This document shows, piece by piece, positions 35,018-43,314 of a stretch of 64,000 nt of DNA. The stretch is from Nonlabens tegetincola. Its GTDB lineage: Bacteria > Bacteroidota > Bacteroidia > Flavobacteriales > Flavobacteriaceae. Both the position numbers and the translations under genes were made by a program. The notes under the pieces were generated by a model that was not told the origin of the DNA, ran no database searches, and worked only from the letters and a program-made list of their open reading frames with translations. Position 1 is the first letter of the stretch. Each line of letters opens with the position of its first letter. The stretch is taken from positions 434,001 through 498,000 of the forward strand of contig NZ_MQVV01000014.1 in assembly GCF_002954355.1 (NCBI RefSeq), in the 5' to 3' direction.

Positions 35018-36197
35018 TTTGTTGAAAATCGGTTGTATAAAAGGCAATTACAAATGATATTACGCTCACGATAATTCCAACCATGAAGATGGTATAGGTC
35101 CATCTTAATAAGGTATACTTTCTATTAAGAACGACACCTAGTAGCCATAAATCTTTAAGCAAGCTTTCATAGACCTCTTCCTTGTTATCTAAAAGCCCCA
35201 TTAACGCCTCTCTATATTTTTTAAAAGGGACCTTATGAAAATTACCAAAAAATAATAAGTTCACTTCTCTATTACGGACTTGTTCGTCAGTAAACTCACC
35301 TGATGTGACATTAGGTCGCGTACTCATAATAGATAGTATAATACTCGCGACAGAGAATAGTATCAATATTAATGTAGGAAACAACAAGTGTCTATTTGTT
35401 GGGGCGTCTAGCTTTGGAATTATATTAGCCAGTGCAAGAGATATAATAATGGCATTGACTGATAATAGAATATTGGCTTTAGTATCTGCTATATCAGATA
35501 ATTTGATATGATTACGTAACGTCGTTCTAAAAAGGGTTTGGATAGCTCTTTCTGGAGATTGATTTTTTAAATCCACCTTAAGCTGCTCCTTTTTAATTTT
35601 ATTTTTACTCTTCTTTTTCTTTTTAAGCAGCCTAAGCAGGTTTTCATTCTTTGATTTATTCCAATTTTTAATAGCGTAATCACTATAATATCTATGAAAC
35701 TGTGTAAAAAACTTAATGTTTTCTGCTCGCCACTCTTTATTTGTATATAATTGACCTCTTAATTCTAACTCCTTTTTTAATAACTCGCTCGTTTCCTTAT
35801 AATAATCCTTGGCAAAATGCGAGCTGTCGGCATCTAGAATGATTTCCTCTAATTTATTTTGAGGTAATCTATCGCACTTTGTGACCTTTATAAGTGTTAC
35901 AATTTGTTCAATAATAGCCTGATCGACGTTATGTTGTTTCAGGTAAGCCTCTGCCATTTCAGCACCAACTTCCTCGTGATTTTCATCACTTTGAGTATAA
36001 CCTATATCATGAAGTAACGCTGCTAAAGTAAGTATCTGGGCTTCTTTAACATCTATTTCGGAATTGTCAATGATTTCCTTTATACTTTTAACTACGCGTT
36101 TGGTATGGGTATAGTTGTGATACACATATCTTTCGTCTAGGTTTTTCTTGAATAAATTCAATACGTAATCGTCAGTAATTTTAATCAGGTCATCCAT
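34998..36197 (-). CDS. HD phosphohydrolase domain fused to PycTM (DUF5706) membrane effector domain
   Basis: About 399 aa from MDDLIKITDD (36197); the frame also offers starts at 36212 and 36233. The N-terminal HD domain (about 10-180) keeps metal residues: H27 and H31 in YHNYTHTKR, H63-D64 in LLHDIGY, and the aspartates of ILDADSS (122-124). A lysine-rich linker follows (about 183-207). The C-terminal half (about 215-390) begins TLFRTTLRNHIKLSDIADTKANILLSVNA, split here by position, the hallmark of DUF5706/PycTM, with three or four membrane helices. PycTM domains are effectors in the Pycsar cyclic-pyrimidine antiphage system; no cyclase gene is nearby. The HD part may hydrolyse a nucleotide signal. 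Confidence 0.85.
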   Translation of the reverse strand: MDDLIKITDDYVLNLFKKNLDERYVYHNYTHTKRVVKSIKEIIDNSEIDVKEAQILTLAALLHDIGYTQSDENHEEVGAEMAEAYLKQHNVDQAIIEQIVTLIKVTKCDRLPQNKLEEIILDADSSHFAKDYYKETSELLKKELELRGQLYTNKEWRAENIKFFTQFHRYYSDYAIKNWNKSKNENLLRLLKKKKKSKNKIKKEQLKVDLKNQSPERAIQTLFRTTLRNHIKLSDIADTKANILLSVNAIIISLALANIIPKLDAPTNRHLLFPTLILILFSVASIILSIMSTRPNVTSGEFTDEQVRNREVNLLFFGNFHKVPFKKYREALMGLLDNKEEVYESLLKDLWLLGVVLNRKYTLLRWTYTIFMVGIIVSVISFVIAFYTTDFQQIRTAIP

Positions 36198-36236
36198 AAA
36201 AAGTGTTTGCATAAAAATAGTAGTAATATTCACTGC

Positions 36237-39200
36237 ATGAAAAAAAATAACATATTCTTAGGTCTTATAGCTTTAATACTCGCCTCATGTGCTAGTTTCA
36301 AAGCTCAATATAAGGAAGAAAATCAATCAGTTTTTCCTAACAATGAATCCATAGATAAAAGTTTTTATTTAATAGGTGATGTAGGACTATCTCCTATGAA
36401 CGGTAAAAGTGATGGTTTATTAGCCTTGGAGTCTTATTTAAAAGATCAATCTATTTCAAAAGATGATCATTTAGTTTTTCTAGGTGATAACATTTATCCT
36501 ACGGGAATGCCTAAAAAGGATGATGAATTTAGACCTTATGCCGAAAATCATTTGAATGCTCAAATAGAGGTAGCAAAACAATTCGGCGGTCAGGTATTGT
36601 TTATTCCAGGTAATCATGATTACTATAATGAGGGACTTGATAATGTTGAACGAGAGAAAGAGTATATCGTTGAGGCCATGGGTGATAAAGAAGTATGGCA
36701 GCCCAAAGTAGGTTGTCCTATAGAACTTAGAGAAATAGAAGACGACGTTCTCATGCTTATCATCGATAGTCAATGGTATCTCGCAAAATGGGATAATTTA
36801 CCTACTATCAATGATGACTGTGATCAAATTAAAACAAGAGAACAATTTTTTCTAGAAATAGAGAGCGAACTAAAAAAAGCTCAAGACAAAACAATTATAG
36901 TTACGTTACATCACCCGTTATATACTAACGGTATACATGGTGGTCAATATGCAGCAATCAAGCACTTATATCCATCTCAAAACAATATTCCGGTACCGGT
37001 TCTAGGATCTTTAACATCACTTATAAGAACAAGTGGTGGAGTAAGTGCACAAGACAGACAAAACAAAAGGTATCAACAAATGGCCGACCGTATTGCAACA
37101 CTTATACGTGCAAGTGCGGCAAATCGTGTAATTGTAGCAAGTGGTCATGAACACACTTTACAGTATATTGAAAATGATGGCGTACGACAGATTGTTTCAG
37201 GCTCTGGAAGTAAACAAGGATATGCCGCACTCAGTAACGATGGTTTGTTTTCTTATGGAGGTAAAGGTTTTGCTAGACTAGATGTAATGAAAGACGGTAG
37301 TTCCTACGTTAGGTTTTACAGTTTTGAAAATGGTACTTACAATCTGTTATACACCAAACAGGCAATTGAACCACAGGAAGATTTTGATTTAAAATCATTA
37401 CCTGAAGATTATCCCGCTTTCGCGAAAGCGAGCATCTACACCAAAGAACAGGTTGATAAATCAGGATTACATGAATCTATATGGGGTAATAAGTACCGCG
37501 ATCTTTATGGAACAGAATTGAATGTTCAAGTAGCTATGTTAGATACTTTAATGGGTGGACTTACAGTAGAACGAGGTGGTGGTGGCCATCAAACAAGATC
37601 ATTGCGTTTAGTAGCAAAAGATGGTAGAGAATACAACTTGCGAGCATTGAAAAAAAGCGCTGTTCAATTTTTACAAACCACTGTATTCAAAGAAGATAAT
37701 ATAGCGAGTAGTTTTGAAGATACAGGAGCAGAAGATCTTATTTTTGACTTCTACACAGCTGCACATCCCTATGCTTTTTTGACGGTTCCTACACTCGCTA
37801 GTGCCATTGACGTGTACCACACAAATCCGGTGCTTTACTACGTACCAAAACAACCGGCACTAGGCAACTACAATAAGGAATACGGTGATGAATTATACAT
37901 GCTCGTTGAACGACCAGAGGAAAATCATAAAGATTTAGAATCATTTGGTAAGCCGGATGATATAGAAAGCACTGCCGATGTCTTTGAGCGATTAAGGAGA
38001 GATGAGAAATATAAAATTGATGAAGAATCCTATGTAAGAGCCAGATTATTTGATATGCTTATAGGCGATTGGGATCGTCATGCAGATCAATGGAGATGGT
38101 CTGAATTTGAATTGGAAGATGGAACTCATTTGTTTAAACCAATCCCTAGAGATAGAGATCAAGTATATTCCAATTTTGACGGTGCATTGTTTGCCACATT
38201 AAGAGCTATGATAGGAATTACTAATCAATTTGCTACTTATGATGAAGATATTAATAACCTAAAATGGTTTAATACAGCTGCCACCTATCTAGATCGTAAT
38301 TTATCTCAAAATTCTGGGAAGGAAGTATGGCTAGACCAAGCGGTATTCATCCAGCAAAACCTGACTGACGAAGTCATTAATGAGGCATTTGATAAGTTAC
38401 CACAAGAAATAAAAGCTGCTGAGAGTACAGAAGTCATCAAGAAGAATATGCGAACTAGACGTGATAAAATGGTCAAAATAGCTACAAAATACTACGATAT
38501 TATCTCTGATCTAGCTATTCTTACCGGTACTGATAAGGATGATTTTATAGACATTGAAGTGATAGACAAAAACTCTACAAGGGTTTCCATATACAGAAAT
38601 AAGGATGGACAACGAGCAGATGTTGTGGCCCAACGTACCTTTTATAAAAATGAAACTGATGAAGTATGGGTTTATGCGCTCGATGATGATGATGTAATCA
38701 CTTCAACTGGATCAACAAAATCAAGAATTAAAATTCGAGTAATCGGTGGTCAAAATAATGATATTTATAAAATGGATAATGGTAAAAATGTATCTATCTA
38801 TGATCACAAGTCTAAACCAAATAGCATCGAGAAGAAAGGGAATGCTAGATTAAGATTGACAGATTCATATGATGTTAATTTATATGATCCAAAGAAACAA
38901 ATAAGTACAGCAGGAGCTTTTACGCCAGGTATTGGATTTAATCCTGATGACGGTTTTAGAATAGGTATTCAAACAAGTTATATCGTCAAAGGATTTAATA
39001 GAAACCCAAATACTCGGGAGCATAGATTTAAAGCCGGTTACTATTTTGCTACACAAGGATATGATATTAATTACAACGGTGTTTTTGCTGGAGTTTTTAA
39101 TCACGGTAATTTAATCGTTAAGGGAAGATTTGCAGGTCCAACATTTGCTGAAAACTTTTTTGGATTTGGTAACGAAACCGTAAATCTTGATGATGAGTTG

Positions 39201-39953
39201 GATTTTGATTACAACCGTGTGCGATTAAGTGAAATTTCTGGAGGAATTGGTTACAGTTACGTAGGTGAATACGGTTCTAATTTATCTGCGACTTTTGAAG
39301 CACAAGGATTTCAAGTAGAAAGAGATGAAGAACGATTTTTAGCACAATCAGGCTTTGATAATCAAGAAGATTTCTATGAGCGCAATTGGTATGCCGATTT
39401 AAGTGCAAGATATAATTATGAAAGTTATGATGTTAAATTAAACCCTACACGAGGTATGATCTTTGACCTCGTGGCAGGTGTTAATACTGAATTTGATGAT
39501 TTAGAAGGTTCTTTTGGGTACGTAAAACCAAAATTAGGATTTCATAATGCTATTAGTCGTGACAGAAAGTGGGTTTTAAAAACTCTTTTACAAGGTCAGG
39601 TCAATATTGGTGATGATTTTGAGTTTTTTCAAAGTGCTCAATTGGGTCAAAACACAGGTTTAAGAGGTTACCGTTTACAGAGATTTTCAGGAGAAAGCGC
39701 CATGGCTTTCAGTGGTGATGTAAGGTATAGTTTCAATGAATTTAATTCAGGTTTTGTTCCTCTACAAATTGGAGTATTTGTAGGTGGTGATGTAGGTAGA
39801 GTATGGTTAGATGGTGAGGATAGTTCAAGATGGCACAATGATTATGGTGGTGGATTCTATGTTAACAGTGCCGAGGCAATAGGAGCAACCTTTAATTTAT
39901 TTCATGGTGCTGATGGATTTAGATTCAGTTTTCAGGTTGGATTTAGCTTCTAA
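36237..39953 (+). CDS. Outer-membrane lipoprotein fusing metallophosphoesterase, kinase-like region and Omp85-type barrel
   Basis: About 1238 aa from MKKNNIFLGLIALILASC (36237); the longer frame from 36207 adds 10 residues before the lipoprotein signal. Domain 1 (about 40-365) is a calcineurin-like metallophosphoesterase: GDVGL, FLGDNIYP, PGNHDYY, LHHPLYTNGIHGG and SGHEH. The middle (about 410-800) has LRALKKSAVQFLQ, then MLIGDWDRHADQWRW and FKPIPRDRDQVY, which resemble catalytic-loop and metal-binding motifs of CotH/Fam20C/HipA-like kinases. The C-terminal part (about 880-1238) is an Omp85/surface-antigen barrel with the L6-type motif GLRGYR and a final aromatic strand. The start lies 39 bases from the divergent HD-PycTM gene. 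A palindrome encodes PAFAKAS at the first domain junction. Confidence 0.85.
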   Translation: MKKNNIFLGLIALILASCASFKAQYKEENQSVFPNNESIDKSFYLIGDVGLSPMNGKSDGLLALESYLKDQSISKDDHLVFLGDNIYPTGMPKKDDEFRPYAENHLNAQIEVAKQFGGQVLFIPGNHDYYNEGLDNVEREKEYIVEAMGDKEVWQPKVGCPIELREIEDDVLMLIIDSQWYLAKWDNLPTINDDCDQIKTREQFFLEIESELKKAQDKTIIVTLHHPLYTNGIHGGQYAAIKHLYPSQNNIPVPVLGSLTSLIRTSGGVSAQDRQNKRYQQMADRIATLIRASAANRVIVASGHEHTLQYIENDGVRQIVSGSGSKQGYAALSNDGLFSYGGKGFARLDVMKDGSSYVRFYSFENGTYNLLYTKQAIEPQEDFDLKSLPEDYPAFAKASIYTKEQVDKSGLHESIWGNKYRDLYGTELNVQVAMLDTLMGGLTVERGGGGHQTRSLRLVAKDGREYNLRALKKSAVQFLQTTVFKEDNIASSFEDTGAEDLIFDFYTAAHPYAFLTVPTLASAIDVYHTNPVLYYVPKQPALGNYNKEYGDELYMLVERPEENHKDLESFGKPDDIESTADVFERLRRDEKYKIDEESYVRARLFDMLIGDWDRHADQWRWSEFELEDGTHLFKPIPRDRDQVYSNFDGALFATLRAMIGITNQFATYDEDINNLKWFNTAATYLDRNLSQNSGKEVWLDQAVFIQQNLTDEVINEAFDKLPQEIKAAESTEVIKKNMRTRRDKMVKIATKYYDIISDLAILTGTDKDDFIDIEVIDKNSTRVSIYRNKDGQRADVVAQRTFYKNETDEVWVYALDDDDVITSTGSTKSRIKIRVIGGQNNDIYKMDNGKNVSIYDHKSKPNSIEKKGNARLRLTDSYDVNLYDPKKQISTAGAFTPGIGFNPDDGFRIGIQTSYIVKGFNRNPNTREHRFKAGYYFATQGYDINYNGVFAGVFNHGNLIVKGRFAGPTFAENFFGFGNETVNLDDELDFDYNRVRLSEISGGIGYSYVGEYGSNLSATFEAQGFQVERDEERFLAQSGFDNQEDFYERNWYADLSARYNYESYDVKLNPTRGMIFDLVAGVNTEFDDLEGSFGYVKPKLGFHNAISRDRKWVLKTLLQGQVNIGDDFEFFQSAQLGQNTGLRGYRLQRFSGESAMAFSGDVRYSFNEFNSGFVPLQIGVFVGGDVGRVWLDGEDSSRWHNDYGGGFYVNSAEAIGATFNLFHGADGFRFSFQVGFSF
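37415..37430. repeat. Genome palindrome copy (16 bp), in the metallophosphoesterase-barrel fusion
   Basis: CGCTTTCGCGAAAGCG. Read as AFAKA at the junction between the phosphoesterase and the kinase-like region. Confidence 0.9.
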
Positions 39954-39989
39954 CTTATATTTTTATCACTTGATATAGATAATCTTTAC

Positions 39990-40166
39990 ATGATAAACAA
40001 AAGTACCAGCATTTCACTTATTGCAATAGGTAGTTTACTAGTGCTAATAGGTCTTTTATTTTACGCTTTTAACATTGCAGGATCTATCGGTATGTTTGTG
40101 TTGGGTGGAATATCCGAGGTTTTAGGGATTGTATTTTTAGCCTTACACTATAAGTCAAAACGATAA
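39990..40166 (+). CDS. Small membrane protein, 58 aa
   Basis: MINKSTSISL starts a protein with two hydrophobic segments (about 8-26 and 34-52) joined by a short glycine-containing turn, and a basic C-terminus (YKSKR). It is most likely a two-helix inner-membrane hairpin. The gene lies 36 bases after the large Omp85 fusion on the same strand and converges on a lipoprotein gene, overlapping its last 19 bases. I do not recognise the family. Length, composition, ATG start and position just downstream support it being real, but coding status is not proven. Confidence 0.6.
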   Translation: MINKSTSISLIAIGSLLVLIGLLFYAFNIAGSIGMFVLGGISEVLGIVFLALHYKSKR

Positions 40167-41008
40167 ATATTACCATCGCTGTGTTTGTTCTCTTCGTCTG
40201 CTATAAATAGTTCGGAGTCATTAATAAAACTAATTGCTTCCTTTTGTGAGAAGTGATCCAATTTATATTCGGTCACCTGGTACTCCTTAAAATCCCTATC
40301 ATAATCTGTTAGTATGATTACCTTATCGTAGGTTAGTAAAGCTATTTTGGTTTTAAATACATCAGCAGCCGTTACTTGACAATCATCTTTATCATTGCAA
40401 ATTTCAATTTCTGTTAGTTTTTTTGCTTTTTGTGGTATAGTTGATATCGGGAATGTATATACCGAAGTTTTTCCATTAAAGTCTTTAGATCGATTACGGG
40501 TAAAGATGTAAAAATTGTTATTTAATACAATTAACGATTCAGCATCAAAAAGTCTCTCTTTCTTTTTTGGAGGAAACTCATCTTGATCTTCGTAGTAAAA
40601 AGGATGTGAAACAGCATTCAATTCAACTTTACCAGATAGTTGTTCTATATTTTTAATAGAAGCCTCATAAATGACTAGATCCTTTCTTTTATTATAATTA
40701 TTACCGGTATCGGCAATATATATATTAGTGGTACTTCCATTTTTTACAACAGCCATATCTTCCCAATCTACATTATTCCATTGATTACTATGTAACTCTG
40801 CAACAACACCTTTATTGATATCGCACAAGTAGATTATTGATTTTCCACCGCTATCGTTTAATGCCAAATACATAGTATTGGAAATAAATTCCATTCCACT
40901 ACATTCATCTATAACATCGGGCAAGTTTGCAACAACTTGAAGCTTATCATTTTTTAGGCAACTTGTAGAAATAAAAAAGGATAATAGAAGAAGGAAATAT
41001 GCTTTCAT
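40148..41008 (-). CDS. Lipoprotein with propeller-like repeats, unknown function
   Basis: 286-aa protein with a lipoprotein signal (MKAYFLLLLSFFISTSC). The mature region shows recurring beta-blade motifs (MYLALNDSGGKSIIYLCD, NIYIADTGNNYNKRKDLVIYEAS, NFYIFTRNRS, ELFIADEENKHSDGNIYRF), which suggests a six- or seven-bladed propeller of the SdiA-regulated/NHL-like type. Several DxG and acidic turns could bind Ca2+. I cannot name the substrate. The first residues after the lipid cysteine are LKND, not a typical surface signal. It is transcribed alone and overlaps the 58-aa gene by 19 bases at its 3' end. Confidence 0.75.
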   Translation of the reverse strand: MKAYFLLLLSFFISTSCLKNDKLQVVANLPDVIDECSGMEFISNTMYLALNDSGGKSIIYLCDINKGVVAELHSNQWNNVDWEDMAVVKNGSTTNIYIADTGNNYNKRKDLVIYEASIKNIEQLSGKVELNAVSHPFYYEDQDEFPPKKKERLFDAESLIVLNNNFYIFTRNRSKDFNGKTSVYTFPISTIPQKAKKLTEIEICNDKDDCQVTAADVFKTKIALLTYDKVIILTDYDRDFKEYQVTEYKLDHFSQKEAISFINDSELFIADEENKHSDGNIYRFDL

Positions 41009-41036
41009 GGGTGATTTTAATTAATTAAAAAAAGAA

Positions 41037-41067
41037 ACCGAGCTAGACAGTTAGTCCAGCTCGGTAG
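41037..41067 (-). terminator. Terminator of the Dps gene
   Basis: On the minus strand ACCGAGCTGGAC / GTCTAGCTCGGT (one G-U) forms a 12-bp stem with a five-base loop, followed by TTCTTTTTTT. Confidence 0.85.
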
Positions 41068-41086
41068 TTTTATAATTTCAAAAGTA

Positions 41087-41728
41087 TTAGATAGATTTAT
41101 GAGTATCGCTTGTATTCATAACCCATGCATCTAACATCCAACTTTCTTTTTCTAGTTCTCTAATGTAAGCTCCTATTAAATCAATAGTACCTTCATCACC
41201 AGCAGCATCGGCTACTTCAACAACCTTTCTCATTTGAGTAATCAATTTTCCATGATCGGATAACAGTTGTTTAACCATTTCAACATCTGTATGTTCAGAT
41301 TTTGATTCTTCAATCGAAGATAACTCTAAATATTCTGATAGGTTAGAGGTAGGTTGATATCTCAAAGTTAAGATACGTTCTGCTATCTCGTCTACTTTGA
41401 TTTTAGCCTCATCGTACATCTGTTCAAACTTTTCGTGAAGATCGAAAAAGTTATGTCCAACTACATTCCAATGAAAATTACGTAGTTTTTGGTAGTATAA
41501 GTGGTAATCTGCCAGTAACACGTTTAATTCTGTAACGGTTGTTGCTGTTTTTTGTTTATCTAAATTTAAATAACTCATATTTGTATTTGTTGTTTGGTTT
41601 TTTGTTGAATTTGATTCGGTATGTGTAGTAGTAACAGGCTCTTTTAAATCAAATTGCTCTGGTCTACTACGATCTCCAAAATCACTTAAATATTGTTCTC
41701 TATTTTTAGGTTCAAATTTCCTTTCCAT
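41087..41728 (-). CDS. dps: Dps family DNA-protection/ferritin-like protein with N-terminal extension
   Basis: 213 aa as read from the first ATG. The ferritin-like four-helix domain starts at MSYLNLDK (residue 51, position 41578) and carries the ferroxidase residues NFHWNVVGHNFFDLHEKFEQMYDEA split across 83-107. It stores iron with peroxide and can shield DNA. The first 50 residues (MERKFEPKNREQYLSDFG, then a Thr/Asn/Ser-rich run) are not part of the Dps fold. Either they form a DNA-binding-type tail, or translation begins at M51 and this is leader. The terminator at 41037-41067 ends a single-gene unit. Dps identity is secure; the start is not. Confidence 0.9.
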   Translation of the reverse strand: MERKFEPKNREQYLSDFGDRSRPEQFDLKEPVTTTHTESNSTKNQTTNTNMSYLNLDKQKTATTVTELNVLLADYHLYYQKLRNFHWNVVGHNFFDLHEKFEQMYDEAKIKVDEIAERILTLRYQPTSNLSEYLELSSIEESKSEHTDVEMVKQLLSDHGKLITQMRKVVEVADAAGDEGTIDLIGAYIRELEKESWMLDAWVMNTSDTHKSI

Positions 41729-41791
41729 GTTTTTATTTTAAAGATACATCATCATAACGTTTAACATCCGTAAGGTAACGTTAAACGTTGT

Positions 41792-42676
41792 TTATATTAT
41801 CCTAATGCCATCTTTAGGCATAGTCACAAAAAACCTTTCGTAGCTGTTTTCCGCGACTTGTTTCCATAGCATGGGCGCATATCCTCTTTTTAGACTTTCT
41901 TGGACTATGGGAAGTATGGTTGAATGATTGTAGAAAACTTCTAGTTCATGAGCATGTGATTTCCATAAATGCTTGTGAGGTAAAAAATAGGTGTGTGATG
42001 AGTACGCTTTCGCGAAAGCGTTATAATCCAAATAGTATCCTGAGATACATGCTTTATTTATAAATGGAAATGGTTTGTTCCAATGATCTTGCGGAATAAA
42101 TACATGGGCAAGAAAGCAAACTTGCTGTTTTAATGCATCAACATTAATATCTAATTTCTCAAGAATTTTTCTAGTTTCTTTACGATATAAAAGTGGTAAT
42201 TGATGCTGCTGTAGTCGGTGAAACTTTTTAAGAAAAGTATCGCGTCTATTAGGTCCTACATAACGAGATAGCTCCCTAACCCTAGAATCGTCCAATAGGT
42301 TTGATTTACCTATTGCGCAAGGATCATAAATATAAAATTTGTAAACCAACTCAACGTGTAAGTGCTTGCCAGTGATTTTGTTTTGAAGTATGTAGTCTAG
42401 TTCACCTAACGTCTCCTTATTACTGAAGATTTGTTCGTTTGAAAGTAAAACATCATAATTTTTAGATTGCTCTACGCAAAACTTAAAAAAATATTCTGCT
42501 CTTTTTCCTAGTACAGTATTAGGTGGAATATTGGGTAAATCTATTTTTGAAGTTGACTCCTTAAGATGTGAGAAATCTAGGCTATCCAGAGCAAACTGTT
42601 CCATTCCCGATAGATTACCCTTCCAAAAATTTCTGGTTGTGAAAAAGGCTTCAAATCGTTTGTAGGTGTCGTTCAT
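41792..42676 (-). CDS. DUF1853 family protein
   Basis: 294-aa protein. The conserved core GELDYIL (about 92-98) followed by HLHVELVYKFYIYDP (about 105-119) matches what I recall of DUF1853, which has a PD-(D/E)xK-nuclease-like layout (Asp in ELDY, then Glu and Lys of VELVYK). Whether it is an active nuclease is unknown. It is the last gene of the parA-to-DUF1853 operon; its ATG abuts the wbqC stop. A palindrome copy encodes NAFAKAYSS near 219-227, a poorly conserved stretch. Family assignment is fairly confident; function is not known. Confidence 0.75.
   Translation of the reverse strand: MNDTYKRFEAFFTTRNFWKGNLSGMEQFALDSLDFSHLKESTSKIDLPNIPPNTVLGKRAEYFFKFCVEQSKNYDVLLSNEQIFSNKETLGELDYILQNKITGKHLHVELVYKFYIYDPCAIGKSNLLDDSRVRELSRYVGPNRRDTFLKKFHRLQQHQLPLLYRKETRKILEKLDINVDALKQQVCFLAHVFIPQDHWNKPFPFINKACISGYYLDYNAFAKAYSSHTYFLPHKHLWKSHAHELEVFYNHSTILPIVQESLKRGYAPMLWKQVAENSYERFFVTMPKDGIRII
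42005..42020. repeat. Genome palindrome copy (16 bp), in the DUF1853 gene
   Basis: CGCTTTCGCGAAAGCG. Read as AFAKA. Confidence 0.9.
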
Positions 42677-43312
42677 TTACTTAAAGTCGCATAAAGCTGC
42701 TTGAGATTTCAAAAAGCTGCGACTGCTAGGTCCTAAGTTAAATAACAAATCTAGACCAGACAAGGGTTGCAAAAACCCGTGTTTCTCTTGAAAAACTTGA
42801 ATGTAAGACTGATATATGGGATGTTTATTACCCTTGGCGGTGATCAGTTTCTGAGCCTTGATATCTCCTTGATAGTTACTGGTGTAACTTATTTTTGGTA
42901 AAATTTGTAATTGTTCTAATAAAAACTGTGTACAGCTTAAATTCCATTTCATCAAAGAGGACTCCTCTTTGGCATAGAGTTCTAATAGATCCTGCTCATA
43001 ATATTCATAGTAAGGACTGTTTTGATAAGCACTTTTAATAGCCCTTAAATGATTGAGTTTCCATTTTTCAGAATAGTCAATTTCAATACTTGAGTACGGC
43101 ACCGATGAACCTGACTTTTGATGAATTATGGGGATGCTAAGAGCGTTTTTGCCATTGGTAGTTGCAATAACACACCTGTTGCGATAGGTTTGTTTTACGT
43201 AATTGTCGTGAATTTCAAAAACAAGTTCATCACAGTGATAGGTGTTAATTAGACTGATAACATCCATAAAATAACTAGGATGTACAATCAACTGTGCCCT
43301 GGATTCCATCAC
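42677..43312 (-). CDS. WbqC-like family protein
   Basis: 211-aa protein starting MMESRAQLIVHPSYFMDV. The pattern HPSYFMDVISL, then NRCVIATTNGKNALSIPI (about 45-62), YSEKWKLNHLRAIKSAYQNSPYYEYY (about 80-105) and a C-terminal LDLLFNLGPSS matches WbqC-like proteins, which are found near polysaccharide genes and are proposed (not shown) to help in sugar or amide-linked modification. In flavobacteria this gene typically follows lepB, as here with a 2-base gap. No signal peptide, so cytoplasmic. Function beyond family membership is unknown. Confidence 0.85.
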   Translation of the reverse strand: MMESRAQLIVHPSYFMDVISLINTYHCDELVFEIHDNYVKQTYRNRCVIATTNGKNALSIPIIHQKSGSSVPYSSIEIDYSEKWKLNHLRAIKSAYQNSPYYEYYEQDLLELYAKEESSLMKWNLSCTQFLLEQLQILPKISYTSNYQGDIKAQKLITAKGNKHPIYQSYIQVFQEKHGFLQPLSGLDLLFNLGPSSRSFLKSQAALCDFK

Positions 43313-43314
43313 TA

